From the NCBI GenBank assembly GCA_018267955.1, contig JAFDXL010000005.1, positions 62,001 to 126,000 on the forward strand: a stretch of DNA of 64,000 nt, read 5' to 3'. Shown one piece after another: positions 16,675 to 25,988 of this stretch. Numbering within the stretch: position 1 is the first letter of the stretch; each line of letters begins with the position of its first letter. The stretch comes from Bacteroidota bacterium (GTDB taxonomy: Bacteria; Bacteroidota; Bacteroidia; Chitinophagales; Chitinophagaceae). The translations under genes were made by a program, and so were the position numbers. The notes beneath the pieces are model-generated. The model searched no databases and was not told the origin of the DNA. It saw only the letters and a program-made list of their open reading frames with translations.

Positions 16675-18144
16675 ATGGCGCTTAGCAGAATATGGTCTGC
16701 CTTTATCGTTATTGCAGTATTGGTTGCCGGGTACCTGTGTTTTGTTTCCGGCGATAAGGCCATTTTCAACCGCATGGTTACCGGCAAGGCCGATGACCCA
16801 ATCGATACGGTATATTACCAACCCTATGGCAATGCGCAATCTGCCGGATTTACGCCTGATGGCTTTAATAAATACATTACTCCATACGGTTATGCACCGG
16901 CAGATAGTCTGCATCCGGCTACTGTAATTATTACAGATAATAAAGCTATTGCCGGTAATACCTCCTTACCTGTTTATACTTATTCCTCTATACAATGGCA
17001 CCTTACCCACCGTGCCGATGGTATTATTGAAACCTGCAAAAGCGCAGTAACCATCTGTATTGGTTTAATAGGAATCATGGCGCTGTTCATGGGCTTTATG
17101 AGCATTGCAGAAAAAGCAGGCGGGGTACAATTCCTTTCGCGCATCATTGGCCCTTTTTTCTCACGTATATTTCCCAGTGTCCCCAAAGGGCATCCTGCTT
17201 TCGGGCATATGATGATGAATTTTTCGGCTAACCTGCTAAACCTCGATAACGCTGCCACACCATTTGGCATCAAAACCATGCAAAGCTTGCAAGAGCTGAA
17301 TAAAGACAAAGAAACGGCCAGCGATGCACAGATCATGTTCCTATGCCTCCATGCATCGGGGCTTACATTGGTACCCGTCACCATTATAGCCTGGCGTTCT
17401 GCCCTCAAGGCTGCCAGCCCTACAGATATTTTCGTCCCCTGCATGATAGCTACTTTTGTGGCTACAATAGCAGCTTTGAGTATAGTAGCACTCCGCCAGC
17501 GCATCAATCTACTGCAGCCGGTCATACTGGCGTGGGTTGGTGGTTTATCGGTTATTATCGCCGGTTTGGCGGTTTACCTCCGCTCGCTCGATGCTGCTTC
17601 CATGCAATCCTTCTCAGGCCTGCTGAGCAACGGGCTGATATTGCTCATCTTCCTGCTCATTGTTTTGGGTGGTATTTATAAAAAGATCGACATATTCGAT
17701 GCTTTTGTAGAGGGTGCAAAAGGCGGTTTCGAGGTGGCAGTAAAGATCATCCCTTACCTCGTAGGCATCCTGGTAGCAGTTAGCATGCTGCGCACCAGCG
17801 GGGCTTTTGATGTGGTTATTACAGGTATTAAATCCATATTTTCGGTATTAGGTACAGATACCCGTTTTGTAGATGGGTTGCCTACAGCGCTCATAAAACC
17901 TTTGAGCGGCAGTGGTGCGCGTGGTATGATGATTGATACGATGAAAACTTTGGGCCCTGATTCGTTCGCCGGCAGGCTGTCCTGTGTTTTGCAGGGCTCG
18001 TCTGATACTACTTTTTATGTGGTAGCAGTTTATTATGGCGCGGTAGCCATTAAAAATACGCGCTATTCTATCAGCACCATGCTGCTGGCCGATCTGGCGG
18101 GCATTATTACTTCTATTGCTATTTGTTATTTATTTTTTGCCTAA
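16675..18144 (+). CDS. Fused SpmA/SpmB-like nucleoside-recognition membrane protein
   Basis: The 489-residue protein carries two Gate/nucleoside-recognition domains in tandem. The first follows an N-terminal helix and a soluble loop of about 100 residues, and has GIMALFMGFMSIAEKAGG and MMMNFSANLLNLDNAATPFG. The second has GGFEVAVKIIPYLVGILVAVSM and a late GSSDTTFYVVAVYYG segment. These correspond to the B. subtilis spore-maturation proteins SpmA and SpmB, here joined in one chain as commonly seen in Bacteroidota. The organism is not a spore former, so a transport or envelope role is likely. The approximate helix count is twelve. It probably follows the LOG gene without co-regulation. Confidence 0.85.
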   Translation: MALSRIWSAFIVIAVLVAGYLCFVSGDKAIFNRMVTGKADDPIDTVYYQPYGNAQSAGFTPDGFNKYITPYGYAPADSLHPATVIITDNKAIAGNTSLPVYTYSSIQWHLTHRADGIIETCKSAVTICIGLIGIMALFMGFMSIAEKAGGVQFLSRIIGPFFSRIFPSVPKGHPAFGHMMMNFSANLLNLDNAATPFGIKTMQSLQELNKDKETASDAQIMFLCLHASGLTLVPVTIIAWRSALKAASPTDIFVPCMIATFVATIAALSIVALRQRINLLQPVILAWVGGLSVIIAGLAVYLRSLDAASMQSFSGLLSNGLILLIFLLIVLGGIYKKIDIFDAFVEGAKGGFEVAVKIIPYLVGILVAVSMLRTSGAFDVVITGIKSIFSVLGTDTRFVDGLPTALIKPLSGSGARGMMIDTMKTLGPDSFAGRLSCVLQGSSDTTFYVVAVYYGAVAIKNTRYSISTMLLADLAGIITSIAICYLFFA

Positions 18145-18358
18145 TATTTAACTCATTGTTACAGGTCCCCCTTGGGACGATGACCAAAATTCATTATATT
18201 GTGTTAAGTTGCCCATTACATTTTTATTTCGCGATACCACTGACGGGGTTGTTGCGCTAATATATACGTGTGCTATATCGAAAAAGTCCGTATTGTATTA
18301 CAGGTAACATAAACCCTTTATATGGTGTCTGTAATTGTGGGCTTTAACCATAAACTGG

Positions 18359-19057
18359 ATGAAACAAAACATACTCCTGGTAGAAGATGAAAAAAAGATA
18401 GCTGATGCCTTACAATCAGGGCTGATGGAAGAACATTTCGATGTAGATGTTGCTTACAACGGGCTCGAAGGCAAAAAACTCTATCTCAGCAACGATTATG
18501 ATCTCATCATTCTCGATATCAATATGCCTTTTATTAATGGTTATGAGCTATGTCGTATCATTCGCGAGCGGGATAGTCGCATACCCATCATTATGCTTAC
18601 CGCATTAAACCTTACCGACAATAAGGTACAAGGCTTTGACATGGGTGCCGATGACTACATAGTAAAGCCATTTGAATTCCGGGAACTGCTGGCGCGTATA
18701 AAGGCTATGCTTCGCCGTGCCGATGCGCAGACGGAAAATGCGGAAGAGGAAAAGATTCTTTCTATTGCGGATCTGGAAGTAAACCTGGATAATAAAGAAG
18801 TAAAACGCAGCAACCAGAAAATAACCCTTACAGCCAAAGAATTTCAATTATTGGAATACCTGCTGAAGAATAAAGGCAAAGTGGTTTCCCGCGCCGATAT
18901 TGCAAAAGATGTTTGGGATATCGATTTTGATACCCAAACCAATGTTATAGATGTTTATGTAAATTTCCTGCGCAAGAAGCTGGATAAAGATTTTAGCCCT
19001 AAACTGATACATACACAGGTAGGTATGGGCTATATATTAAAAACAGAGGAAGACTGA
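18359..19057 (+). CDS. OmpR-family response regulator
   Basis: The 232-residue two-domain regulator has the acidic pair in LLVEDE, phosphoacceptor Asp53 (LIILDINMP), Thr81 and Lys103 (IVKPFEF), forming a complete receiver. The C-terminal winged helix, from about residue 130, has LTAKEFQLLEYLLKNKGKVV and the DNA-contact helix TNVIDVYVNFLRKKL, as in OmpR/PhoB proteins. It starts at ATG 18359; an upstream in-frame ATG at 18335 adds residues outside the family. It overlaps the sensor kinase start by 1 bp (TGATG), so the pair is translationally coupled. Confidence 0.95.
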   Translation: MKQNILLVEDEKKIADALQSGLMEEHFDVDVAYNGLEGKKLYLSNDYDLIILDINMPFINGYELCRIIRERDSRIPIIMLTALNLTDNKVQGFDMGADDYIVKPFEFRELLARIKAMLRRADAQTENAEEEKILSIADLEVNLDNKEVKRSNQKITLTAKEFQLLEYLLKNKGKVVSRADIAKDVWDIDFDTQTNVIDVYVNFLRKKLDKDFSPKLIHTQVGMGYILKTEED

Positions 19058-20481
19058 TGAAGATCAAGAGCAGGATAACGCTTGGTTATGCCGCGATAGC
19101 AACTATTCTTATTTTAGGTATATGTGTTGCAATCTATGAATTTACCATGCGCGACAGGGTACAGCAGTTCGAGCATAGATTACTGGTGAAAGCAGTAAGC
19201 GTATCACAGGCGCTGAGAACCAGGGGTATTACAGATGAAATGATGAATTCCCTGAATCGCAATTCTGCCAGCTCTTTACAAGACAAAAGCATACTTGTGC
19301 TGGATGCGGATGGCAAACAGCGTTATATGTTCGATGATGAGCCTACACAACCGCTGCACATCAATTCCCCGGAGATCGTGAAGCTGGCTGCCGCTCACAA
19401 TATTTCTTACATCTCTCCGGATATTCGTTCTGCCGTAGTATATAAAGACAATTCTTCCATAAAGCCGCATATTATCATCGTTGCTGCCCTTGATAAAGAT
19501 CGCATCCTGTGGATGTCGCAGTTGCGAACTATTCTTATTCTAAGCTTTATCGGTTTTGTAGTAATATTCCTTATTGCAGGTTATTTCCTGGCGCAAAATG
19601 TGGTAAGCTCTATCAGTGCGCTCACAAACAAGCTCACACAGATATCATCTGAAGCTTTTTCCGCACGCCTTACTGTAGGTAAAGAAAAAGATGAATTGCA
19701 GGAGTTAGCGGTAACTATCAACAACCTGCTCGACAGGCTCCAGTCTTCTTTCGATACGCAACGTCGTTTTATATCCAATGCATCGCACGAACTTACAACG
19801 CCACTCGCCGCTATCAGCAGCCAGTTGGATGTGGCTTTACAAAAAGACCGTACGAAGGAAGAATACAAAAAAGTATTCCTCTCTGTAAAAGATGATGTGA
19901 AGCGATTAGTGCTTCTTCTTCGCAGCATTCTCGAAATAGCAAAGGCAAGTGGATCTGTGGGTGGTATTGATCTGTCCAAAGTGCGTATTGATGAGTTGCT
20001 GATGCGTATCCCTGTCGAAATGAAAAAGATAAGCCAGCTATACGATGTAAAGCTGAACTTTGAAGACTTCCCCGAAAACGATGGCTACTACATTCTATAT
20101 GGTAACGAAGCGCTTTTATACAGTGCGTTGCGTAATATCATTCACAATGCCTGTAAATTCTCTAAAGACAAATGCGCATATGTCTCACTCACCTATACTT
20201 ACCAGAATATTGTAGTAGAGGTGAAGGACAATGGCCCCGGCATCAGCCCCGAAGAGCTGCAAAACCTCTTCCAGCCGTTTTTCCGCGGCCATAAGTACGA
20301 AAATACAATGATGATACACGGTACCGGCCTTGGCCTGGCGCTGGCACACCGCATTATTGAGCTGCATAAAGGCGATATATATGTAGAATCGGTTGTAGGT
20401 GAAGGCAGCACATTTAGTGTGTTCCTGCCGGTAGATAGTACTAAGACCTATAAAAAAACCAAAGACAGCCTAACGCAATAG
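19057..20481 (+). CDS. Sensor histidine kinase of the adjacent regulator
   Basis: The 474-residue inner-membrane kinase has a membrane helix at 9-29, an extracytoplasmic sensor region of about 125 residues, a second helix at 156-178 and a HAMP linker at 178-232. The HisKA H-box NASHELTTPLAAI places the phosphorylated His at 244. The ATPase domain has an N-box (NIIHNACKFS), a G1 box (VKDNGPGISPEE) and a G2 box (HGTGLGLALAH). The overall layout matches the CusS/ArlS-type class. The stimulus is unknown; the sensor region has no metal-binding motif that I can point to. It is coupled with the regulator gene upstream. Confidence 0.95.
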   Translation: MKIKSRITLGYAAIATILILGICVAIYEFTMRDRVQQFEHRLLVKAVSVSQALRTRGITDEMMNSLNRNSASSLQDKSILVLDADGKQRYMFDDEPTQPLHINSPEIVKLAAAHNISYISPDIRSAVVYKDNSSIKPHIIIVAALDKDRILWMSQLRTILILSFIGFVVIFLIAGYFLAQNVVSSISALTNKLTQISSEAFSARLTVGKEKDELQELAVTINNLLDRLQSSFDTQRRFISNASHELTTPLAAISSQLDVALQKDRTKEEYKKVFLSVKDDVKRLVLLLRSILEIAKASGSVGGIDLSKVRIDELLMRIPVEMKKISQLYDVKLNFEDFPENDGYYILYGNEALLYSALRNIIHNACKFSKDKCAYVSLTYTYQNIVVEVKDNGPGISPEELQNLFQPFFRGHKYENTMMIHGTGLGLALAHRIIELHKGDIYVESVVGEGSTFSVFLPVDSTKTYKKTKDSLTQ

Positions 20482-20563
20482 TTTTGTTAGAATTACTGCT
20501 GTAAAGAAGGCTTTTACCCAAATTACCGTATTTTCACACCCGCATAACAAAACCATTTTTTTT

Positions 20564-21562
20564 GTGAAAGCCATTATACCGGTAGCTGGCGCAGGTACCA
20601 AACTCAGGCCGCTTACTTATACGCAACCAAAGGCGTTGATACCTATCGCCGGTAAAACTATCCTTAGCGTTATCATTGATCAGTTGCTGGATGCAGGTGT
20701 TACAGAATTTGTATTTGTAATAGGCTATCTCGGCGAAAAAATACAACGCTACATTGCAAAGACCTATCCGGGCCTCAACTGCACTATGGTCAACCAGGCA
20801 GACCGCCGCGGGATAGGACACGCGATATGGCTTACCAAGGATGCTATACAAAATGATGAGGTCATCATTGTACTGGGCGATACTGTCTGCGATTATAATG
20901 TCAAGGATTTCATCAGCAACAGTATATCACAGATAGGCGTAAAGAAGGTAGATGATCCCCGCAGCTTCGGCGTGGTAGAACTGGACACCAAAGACCTGGT
21001 ACTGAAAGCAGTAGAAAAACCACTCATACCAAAATCAAACATGGCAATGGTGGGTGTTTATTATATCAAGGAAACGGCAGATCTTTTCAATGCACTGGAG
21101 AAGAACATTGCAGGCCACCTCGATGAACAGGGCGAATATCACCTGACCAATGCATTGGAATATATGATAGAACATGGCACGCAATTCCATGCCTATCGTG
21201 TAAATAACTGGTTCGACTGTGGCAAGAAGGAAACTTTATTATCGACTAATGCTATCCTGCTAAAGCAGATGAGCGATGAAAAAGGAGAACATCAGCCTTA
21301 TCATTACGATACCAGCGTTATCATACCCCCGGTAAGTATTGCAGAAGGATGCAGGATTCATAATTCTATCGTTGGGCCTAATGTTACCATCGGTGAATTC
21401 ACTACGATCAATTCATCCATTATCAAAGACACGATCATTGGCTCTTATGCAGAGTTGGAGGAAGTAGTGCTGCACTCGTCTATAATAGGCAGCGATGCCT
21501 TCGTCAGAGGATTAAGTCAAAGTCTTAATATTGGTGACAATACAGAGATAGACCTGGGATAG
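20564..21562 (+). CDS. Sugar-phosphate nucleotidyltransferase with C-terminal beta-helix
   Basis: The 332-residue protein has an N-terminal Rossmann-like transferase domain beginning AIIPVAGAGTKLRPLTYTQP, the nucleotide-binding loop of the GlmU/RmlA/GalU group. It has PKALIPIAGK, then IIVLGDTVCDYN, where Asp binds metal. From about residue 235, hexapeptide-like repeats (SIVGPNVTIGEFTTINSS) form a short left-handed beta-helix, as in archaeal-type glucose-1-phosphate thymidylyltransferases. It makes an NDP-sugar from NTP and sugar-1-phosphate; the exact sugar is not fixed by sequence. The start is GTG 20564. Divergence from RmlA and the C-terminal helix argue against classical RmlA. Confidence 0.85.
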   Translation: MKAIIPVAGAGTKLRPLTYTQPKALIPIAGKTILSVIIDQLLDAGVTEFVFVIGYLGEKIQRYIAKTYPGLNCTMVNQADRRGIGHAIWLTKDAIQNDEVIIVLGDTVCDYNVKDFISNSISQIGVKKVDDPRSFGVVELDTKDLVLKAVEKPLIPKSNMAMVGVYYIKETADLFNALEKNIAGHLDEQGEYHLTNALEYMIEHGTQFHAYRVNNWFDCGKKETLLSTNAILLKQMSDEKGEHQPYHYDTSVIIPPVSIAEGCRIHNSIVGPNVTIGEFTTINSSIIKDTIIGSYAELEEVVLHSSIIGSDAFVRGLSQSLNIGDNTEIDLG

Positions 21563-21584
21563 AATAACTTAAAAACATTGGATT

Positions 21585-21626
21585 AGCTGCCAATCAGTTC
21601 ATACTGATCCTGGCAGCTTCTTTTTT
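21585..21626 (+). terminator. Terminator of the nucleotidyltransferase, inside the galE 3' end
   Basis: The two-part stem AGCTGCCA/TGGCAGCT and ATCAGT/ACTGAT has a TCAT loop and a CC bulge, followed by TCTTTTTT. It overlaps the last codons of the convergent galE. Confidence 0.7.
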
Positions 21627-22634
21627 CATAGCTTGTTCCCAGCGCCATGCAGTATCCATCATCTGGTCCAGGTTATATTTTATATCCCAATCCAGCAATG
21701 CGCGTGCTTTGGCATTATTGGCATATACTTCTACAACATCACCCGGCCTTCTATCTCCAATTATATAGTTCAGTTTTTCGCCGGATACTTTTTCAAATGC
21801 CTTGATCAACTCCAATACGGTAACTCCATTACCGGTACCAAGGTTAAAAACATCGCAGTTGGTAGTATTTTCACCCGCCAGTGTGTATTGCAGTGCTTTG
21901 GTATGCGCGTTAGCAATATCCATTACATGTATATAATCCCGCACACAAGATCCGTCTCGCGTTGGGTAGTCTGTACCAAACACGGTCATCTCGGCGCGTT
22001 TACCAATGGCTGTTTGTGTTATTACAGGCACCAGGTTCTCCGGCTTTTCCTGCAGCTCGCCTATCAATACCGTCGGGTGCGCACCTACAGGGTTGAAGTA
22101 TCTCAGCAATGTTACATTGAAATCAGGGTTCTGCTTTGCAAGGTCTCGACATATAGCCTCACCTATCTGCTTGGTACGTGCGTATGGCGATTCAGGTTCT
22201 GCCAACGGCGCTGTCTCTTCTACCGGCAATGTGGTGGTATTACCATATACAGAGCAGGAGGAGGAGAATACAAAATTATTGACCTTATAATTCGCAGCAC
22301 ATTGCAATACGTTTACAAGGGAGTCAATATTGTTACGGTAATAATTCAAAGGAGATTGTACAGATTCCGGTACAGACTTGTAAGCTGCAAAATGTATAAT
22401 ACCGGCAATGTCGGGGTTTTCTATAAAGATAGTTTCTGTATCATCGGCGTCGCATAGGTTCACTTTATAGTTCTTCACCGGCTTCCCTACTATCTTTTCA
22501 ATGCCCTGCAGCATACGCAGCGATCCTCTTGAAAGATCATCTACAGATATTACTTCAAATCCATTTGCTATAAGGTCTACTATTGTGTGCCCGCCTATAT
22601 ACCCACATCCTCCTGTAACCAATATTTTTTTCAT
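21594..22634 (-). CDS. galE: UDP-glucose 4-epimerase
   Basis: The 346-residue short-chain dehydrogenase-type enzyme interconverts UDP-glucose and UDP-galactose. The NAD-binding motif TGGCGYIGGHTIVDL is at the N-terminus, catalytic Ser is in SSSCSVYG, and the YxxxK dyad is in SPYARTKQIGE. The C-terminal region contains the family ANNAKARALLDWDIKYNLD pattern. A precise match over full length supports GalE, rather than WbpP- or GalE-like enzymes for N-acetylated sugars, though such dual specificity cannot be excluded. It has its own promoter in the 32-bp gap after the ABC transporter stop. Product could feed glycan synthesis. Confidence 0.95.
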   Translation of the reverse strand: MKKILVTGGCGYIGGHTIVDLIANGFEVISVDDLSRGSLRMLQGIEKIVGKPVKNYKVNLCDADDTETIFIENPDIAGIIHFAAYKSVPESVQSPLNYYRNNIDSLVNVLQCAANYKVNNFVFSSSCSVYGNTTTLPVEETAPLAEPESPYARTKQIGEAICRDLAKQNPDFNVTLLRYFNPVGAHPTVLIGELQEKPENLVPVITQTAIGKRAEMTVFGTDYPTRDGSCVRDYIHVMDIANAHTKALQYTLAGENTTNCDVFNLGTGNGVTVLELIKAFEKVSGEKLNYIIGDRRPGDVVEVYANNAKARALLDWDIKYNLDQMMDTAWRWEQAMKKEAARISMN

Positions 22635-22652
22635 TGCCGGTGTTTATTGCTG

Positions 22653-22660
22653 CAAATATA
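22653..22660 (-). promoter_or_regulatory. -7 promoter element of galE
   Basis: TATATTTG on the minus strand is a full TAnnTTTG match, 18 bp before ATG 22634 and immediately after the upstream gene's stop. Confidence 0.55.
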
Positions 22661-22666
22661 CCTTAT

Positions 22667-24463
22667 CTATTTCACCTGCTGCATGTCCACCAGCTTTTTA
22701 TATAGGCCATTACTGCTTATCAGTTGCGCGTGTGTGCCGCGTTCTGCTATATTGCCTTTGTCCAGCACTATGATCTCATCTGCATGTTGCACGGTAGACA
22801 GGCGGTGCGCAATAACAATGCAGGTCCTATTTTTCATCAGGCTGTTGATGGCATCCTGCACCATACGTTCGCTTTCTGTATCTAAGGATGAGGTAGCTTC
22901 ATCCAGTATCAATATCGGCGGATTCTTCAACACAGCTCTCGCAATGGTAACACGCTGACGTTCACCACCACTCAGCTTCATACCCCTGTCGCCTACGTTA
23001 GTTTGATACCCTTCCGGCTTTTGAGCAATGAAGTTATGTGCATGTGCTATGTGCGCAGCTTCTTCTACCTGTTCCTGGCTGGCGCCACCTGTGCCAAGTG
23101 TAATGTTGTTGTAGATAGTATCATTAAACAAAATAGGATCCTGGCTTACTACGCCTATCAGCTTACGCAGGTCATAGAGCTTAACATCTTTTACATTTAC
23201 GCCATCTACCAGTATCTCCCCTGCCGTTACATCATGGAAGCGCGGTACAAGGTCCACCAATGTAGACTTACCCGCACCTGACGCACCTACAAGTGCTATG
23301 GTTTTGCCCTTCGGTATGGTGATGTTGATGTTATTAAGTATCTTCTTATCGCCATAAGCAAACTGCACGTTCTTCAGTTCTATAGCACGTTCAAAAGAGT
23401 CTATTGGCAATGCATCGGGGCGCTCTGTAATATTATTATCAGCGTTCAGCAGGTGCTCTATCCTATCCAGGGCGGCGGCGCCTTTCTGTACATTGTTCAA
23501 TGCGGTAGAAAGATTCTTCAGCGGGTTAATGATCATGTAGAATAACGCTATATAAGTAATAAAGAAGGGGCCTGTAAGAGCAGACTTACCTGAGAAGATA
23601 AGCATACCGCCATACCATAATATCATACACACAACGAGTACACCTAATGTTTCAGACATTGGTGAGCCAAGTTCTTTGCGGCGTGATATCTGGTTGCGTA
23701 TCCTGAAGAGATTGTTATTAAGCTCCCTGAACTTTAAATGCTGATGACGTTCTGCATTGAATGCCTTTACTACGCGCATACCAGCAATGGTCTCATCAAT
23801 AACACCAAGCATAGTGCCCAATCTCTCCTGTGCAAGGTTCGATGGCTTTTTCAGTGATTTACCTATCCTGCCTATTACAATGCCAGCTATGGGCAGGAAC
23901 AGCACCATGAATATAGTAAGTTGCGGACTGATGACCACCATAGAGCCAAGCACAAAAAGAATTGTCAGAGGTTCGCGGATGAATGACTCTAATACATTCA
24001 TAATAGATACTTCTATCTCATTAATGTCATTGGTCATACGTGATACCAGATCAGACTTACGTTCTTCTGTAAAGAATCCTATTGGTAGCGAAAGCACTTT
24101 GGTAAACATATCATCCCGCAGGCGGCGCAATACTGCATAGCGTATCGGGTTAAGAATATTCAGGGAAAGGTAGATAAACAGGTTCTTCAGTACGGTGCAT
24201 ATCACCACCAGTACTACCATGTAAGTAAGTGCTGTAAGCTTATCATATTTCATCACCAGGCCGGTAACGAACCTCGTGATATACCCTACTATTCCGTTGC
24301 TGTTTGGCGAGCCTCCTGCATCAAATAAAACTTGTAATACCGGGGCAAGTGTAGCAAATGAAACAAGCCCAAATACCACGCCCAGCAACGTAGTAAGAAA
24401 AAACAGACCTACCTGCGCCTTAAAATCCTTTATGTACCTGAACAGTTTTAGTGCCTGCTTCAT
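22667..24463 (-). CDS. MsbA-like ABC exporter (fused membrane and ATPase domains)
   Basis: The 598-residue half-transporter works as a homodimer in the inner membrane. Six helices occupy about residues 15-320, then a nucleotide-binding domain has Walker A GASGAGKST, the signature LSGGERQR, Walker B ILILDEATSSLD and the switch histidine in IAHRLSTV. Sequence and length match the MsbA/lipid-exporter clade (lipid A flippase or a multidrug exporter). It ends 33 bp before galE. The cysS stop lies just upstream (3-bp gap), so cysS and this gene are likely co-transcribed. Substrate is inferred only. Confidence 0.9.
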   Translation of the reverse strand: MKQALKLFRYIKDFKAQVGLFFLTTLLGVVFGLVSFATLAPVLQVLFDAGGSPNSNGIVGYITRFVTGLVMKYDKLTALTYMVVLVVICTVLKNLFIYLSLNILNPIRYAVLRRLRDDMFTKVLSLPIGFFTEERKSDLVSRMTNDINEIEVSIMNVLESFIREPLTILFVLGSMVVISPQLTIFMVLFLPIAGIVIGRIGKSLKKPSNLAQERLGTMLGVIDETIAGMRVVKAFNAERHQHLKFRELNNNLFRIRNQISRRKELGSPMSETLGVLVVCMILWYGGMLIFSGKSALTGPFFITYIALFYMIINPLKNLSTALNNVQKGAAALDRIEHLLNADNNITERPDALPIDSFERAIELKNVQFAYGDKKILNNINITIPKGKTIALVGASGAGKSTLVDLVPRFHDVTAGEILVDGVNVKDVKLYDLRKLIGVVSQDPILFNDTIYNNITLGTGGASQEQVEEAAHIAHAHNFIAQKPEGYQTNVGDRGMKLSGGERQRVTIARAVLKNPPILILDEATSSLDTESERMVQDAINSLMKNRTCIVIAHRLSTVQHADEIIVLDKGNIAERGTHAQLISSNGLYKKLVDMQQVK

Positions 24464-24466
24464 TCT

Positions 24467-25960
24467 TTATTCTATAGTGTAAGAAACACTCCCGTCTTTC
24501 TCGTCTTTTAATGTAATGCCGGCCTCTGTAAGTTTATTGCGTATCTGGTCAGATGTTGCAAAGTCCTTACGTGTACGGGCGTCTTTTCTTATATCTATCA
24601 GTAGCGATAATACCTTATCTAGTTTATCGCCCTGCTCCTGTGCTAATGGCTGCAACCCGAGAATGTCTTCCATGTATGATTTGAAGGTCTGCGATAGCAA
24701 AGTAAAAGTGTCAGCAGATATTGCGTTAAGTTTTATCTGCCCGCCTTTCATACCATTGATCACAGGCACCAGTTCAAACAAGTTGGCAACAACACGCGCG
24801 GTGTTGAAGTCATCATTCATAAACTCATCGCACTCCCTGCACCAATCTGTTACTTTCTTATCTAATGCTTTATCCTGCGCTTCTGTATTACCTGGATGGT
24901 TTAATTTCTTCAGCACTTCATATCCTTCCCACAGCCTGCGCAGTGCACGTTCTGATGCCTGCAATGCCTCGTTAGAGAAATCAAGCGTACTGCGGTAGTG
25001 TGTTTGCAGTATATAGAAGCGCACTACCATTGGGTGATAAGGCTGCTCCAGCATAGGGTGGTTACCGCTAAACAATTCTGTAAGCTTTATTACATTGTTA
25101 TAGCTCTTACCCATCTTCTTGCCGTTGATGGTGATCATATTGTTATGCATCCAGTAACGTACAGGTGCATGGCCATGCGCTATAGTCGATTGCGCTATTT
25201 CACTTTCGTGGTGCGGAAACTGAAGGTCCATACCACCACCATGTATATCAAACACCTGCCCCAGGTATTTGCTGCTCATGGCAGAGCATTCTATATGCCA
25301 TCCCGGGAAGCCTTCACCCCAGGGGCTTGTCCAGCGCATGATGTGTTCCGGCGGTGCATTCTTCCAAAGTGCGAAGTCTGCCTTATTTCTTTTTTCTTCC
25401 TGGCCGTCTAATTCTCGCGTAGTTTCCAGCTGGTCATCCAACACCCTGCCCGATAATTTACCATAGGGAAAATGCTCTGCATATTTCTTTACATCAAAAT
25501 AGACCGATCCATTCACCTCGTAGGCATATCCTTTCTCAATGATATCCTGTATCATATTGATCTGCTCTATCACATGGCCCGTTGCTGTAGGCTCTATACT
25601 TGGGTCAAGCGTATTAAACAACCTCATACCCCAGTGAAACAGGTTAGTATATTTATGCACCAGTTCCATTGGCTCCAGTCTCTCCAGCAATGCTTTGGTT
25701 GCTACTTTATCTTCTGCTTCACGGCCTTCTTCCTCAAAGTGCCCTGCATCGGTAATATTCCGCACATAGCGAACTTTATAACCCAGGTATTGCAGGTAAC
25801 GGTTTACCACGTCAAATGTTATATACGGCCGTGCATGGCCCAGGTGCGATTCTCCTGATACAGTAGGCCCGCACACATACAAACCCACATAACCGGGCAC
25901 TAATGGTTCAAACTTCTCTTTTTCCCGTGTGTACGAATTATATATATATAGGTCTGACAT
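24467..25960 (-). CDS. cysS: Cysteinyl-tRNA synthetase
   Basis: The 497-residue class I aminoacyl-tRNA synthetase charges tRNA-Cys. The HIGH-type motif is ESHLGHARPY, and the KMSKS loop is KKMGKSYNN. Zinc ligands are recognisable as CGPTV near the N-terminus, with WHIECSAM and HHESE in the central part. The anticodon-binding DALR-like end is present. ATG 25960 (MSDLYIYN) is chosen because an in-frame ATG at 26017 would add 19 residues not found in the family and overlap the next gene. A -7 promoter element lies just upstream. It is followed by the ABC exporter. Confidence 0.97.
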   Translation of the reverse strand: MSDLYIYNSYTREKEKFEPLVPGYVGLYVCGPTVSGESHLGHARPYITFDVVNRYLQYLGYKVRYVRNITDAGHFEEEGREAEDKVATKALLERLEPMELVHKYTNLFHWGMRLFNTLDPSIEPTATGHVIEQINMIQDIIEKGYAYEVNGSVYFDVKKYAEHFPYGKLSGRVLDDQLETTRELDGQEEKRNKADFALWKNAPPEHIMRWTSPWGEGFPGWHIECSAMSSKYLGQVFDIHGGGMDLQFPHHESEIAQSTIAHGHAPVRYWMHNNMITINGKKMGKSYNNVIKLTELFSGNHPMLEQPYHPMVVRFYILQTHYRSTLDFSNEALQASERALRRLWEGYEVLKKLNHPGNTEAQDKALDKKVTDWCRECDEFMNDDFNTARVVANLFELVPVINGMKGGQIKLNAISADTFTLLSQTFKSYMEDILGLQPLAQEQGDKLDKVLSLLIDIRKDARTRKDFATSDQIRNKLTEAGITLKDEKDGSVSYTIE

Positions 25961-25976
25961 ATTGTAAAATGAATGA

Positions 25977-25984
25977 CAAAAATA
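25977..25984 (-). promoter_or_regulatory. -7 promoter element of cysS
   Basis: TATTTTTG on the minus strand matches TAnnTTTG, 16 bp upstream of ATG 25960, between cysS and the preceding gene's stop. Confidence 0.5.
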
Positions 25985-25988
25985 ATGT

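Noticed and set aside
18163-18182. Hairpin GTCCC-cctt-GGGAC as a terminator for the SpmA/SpmB-like gene
   Set aside because: The stem is only 5 bp and is not followed by a T run.
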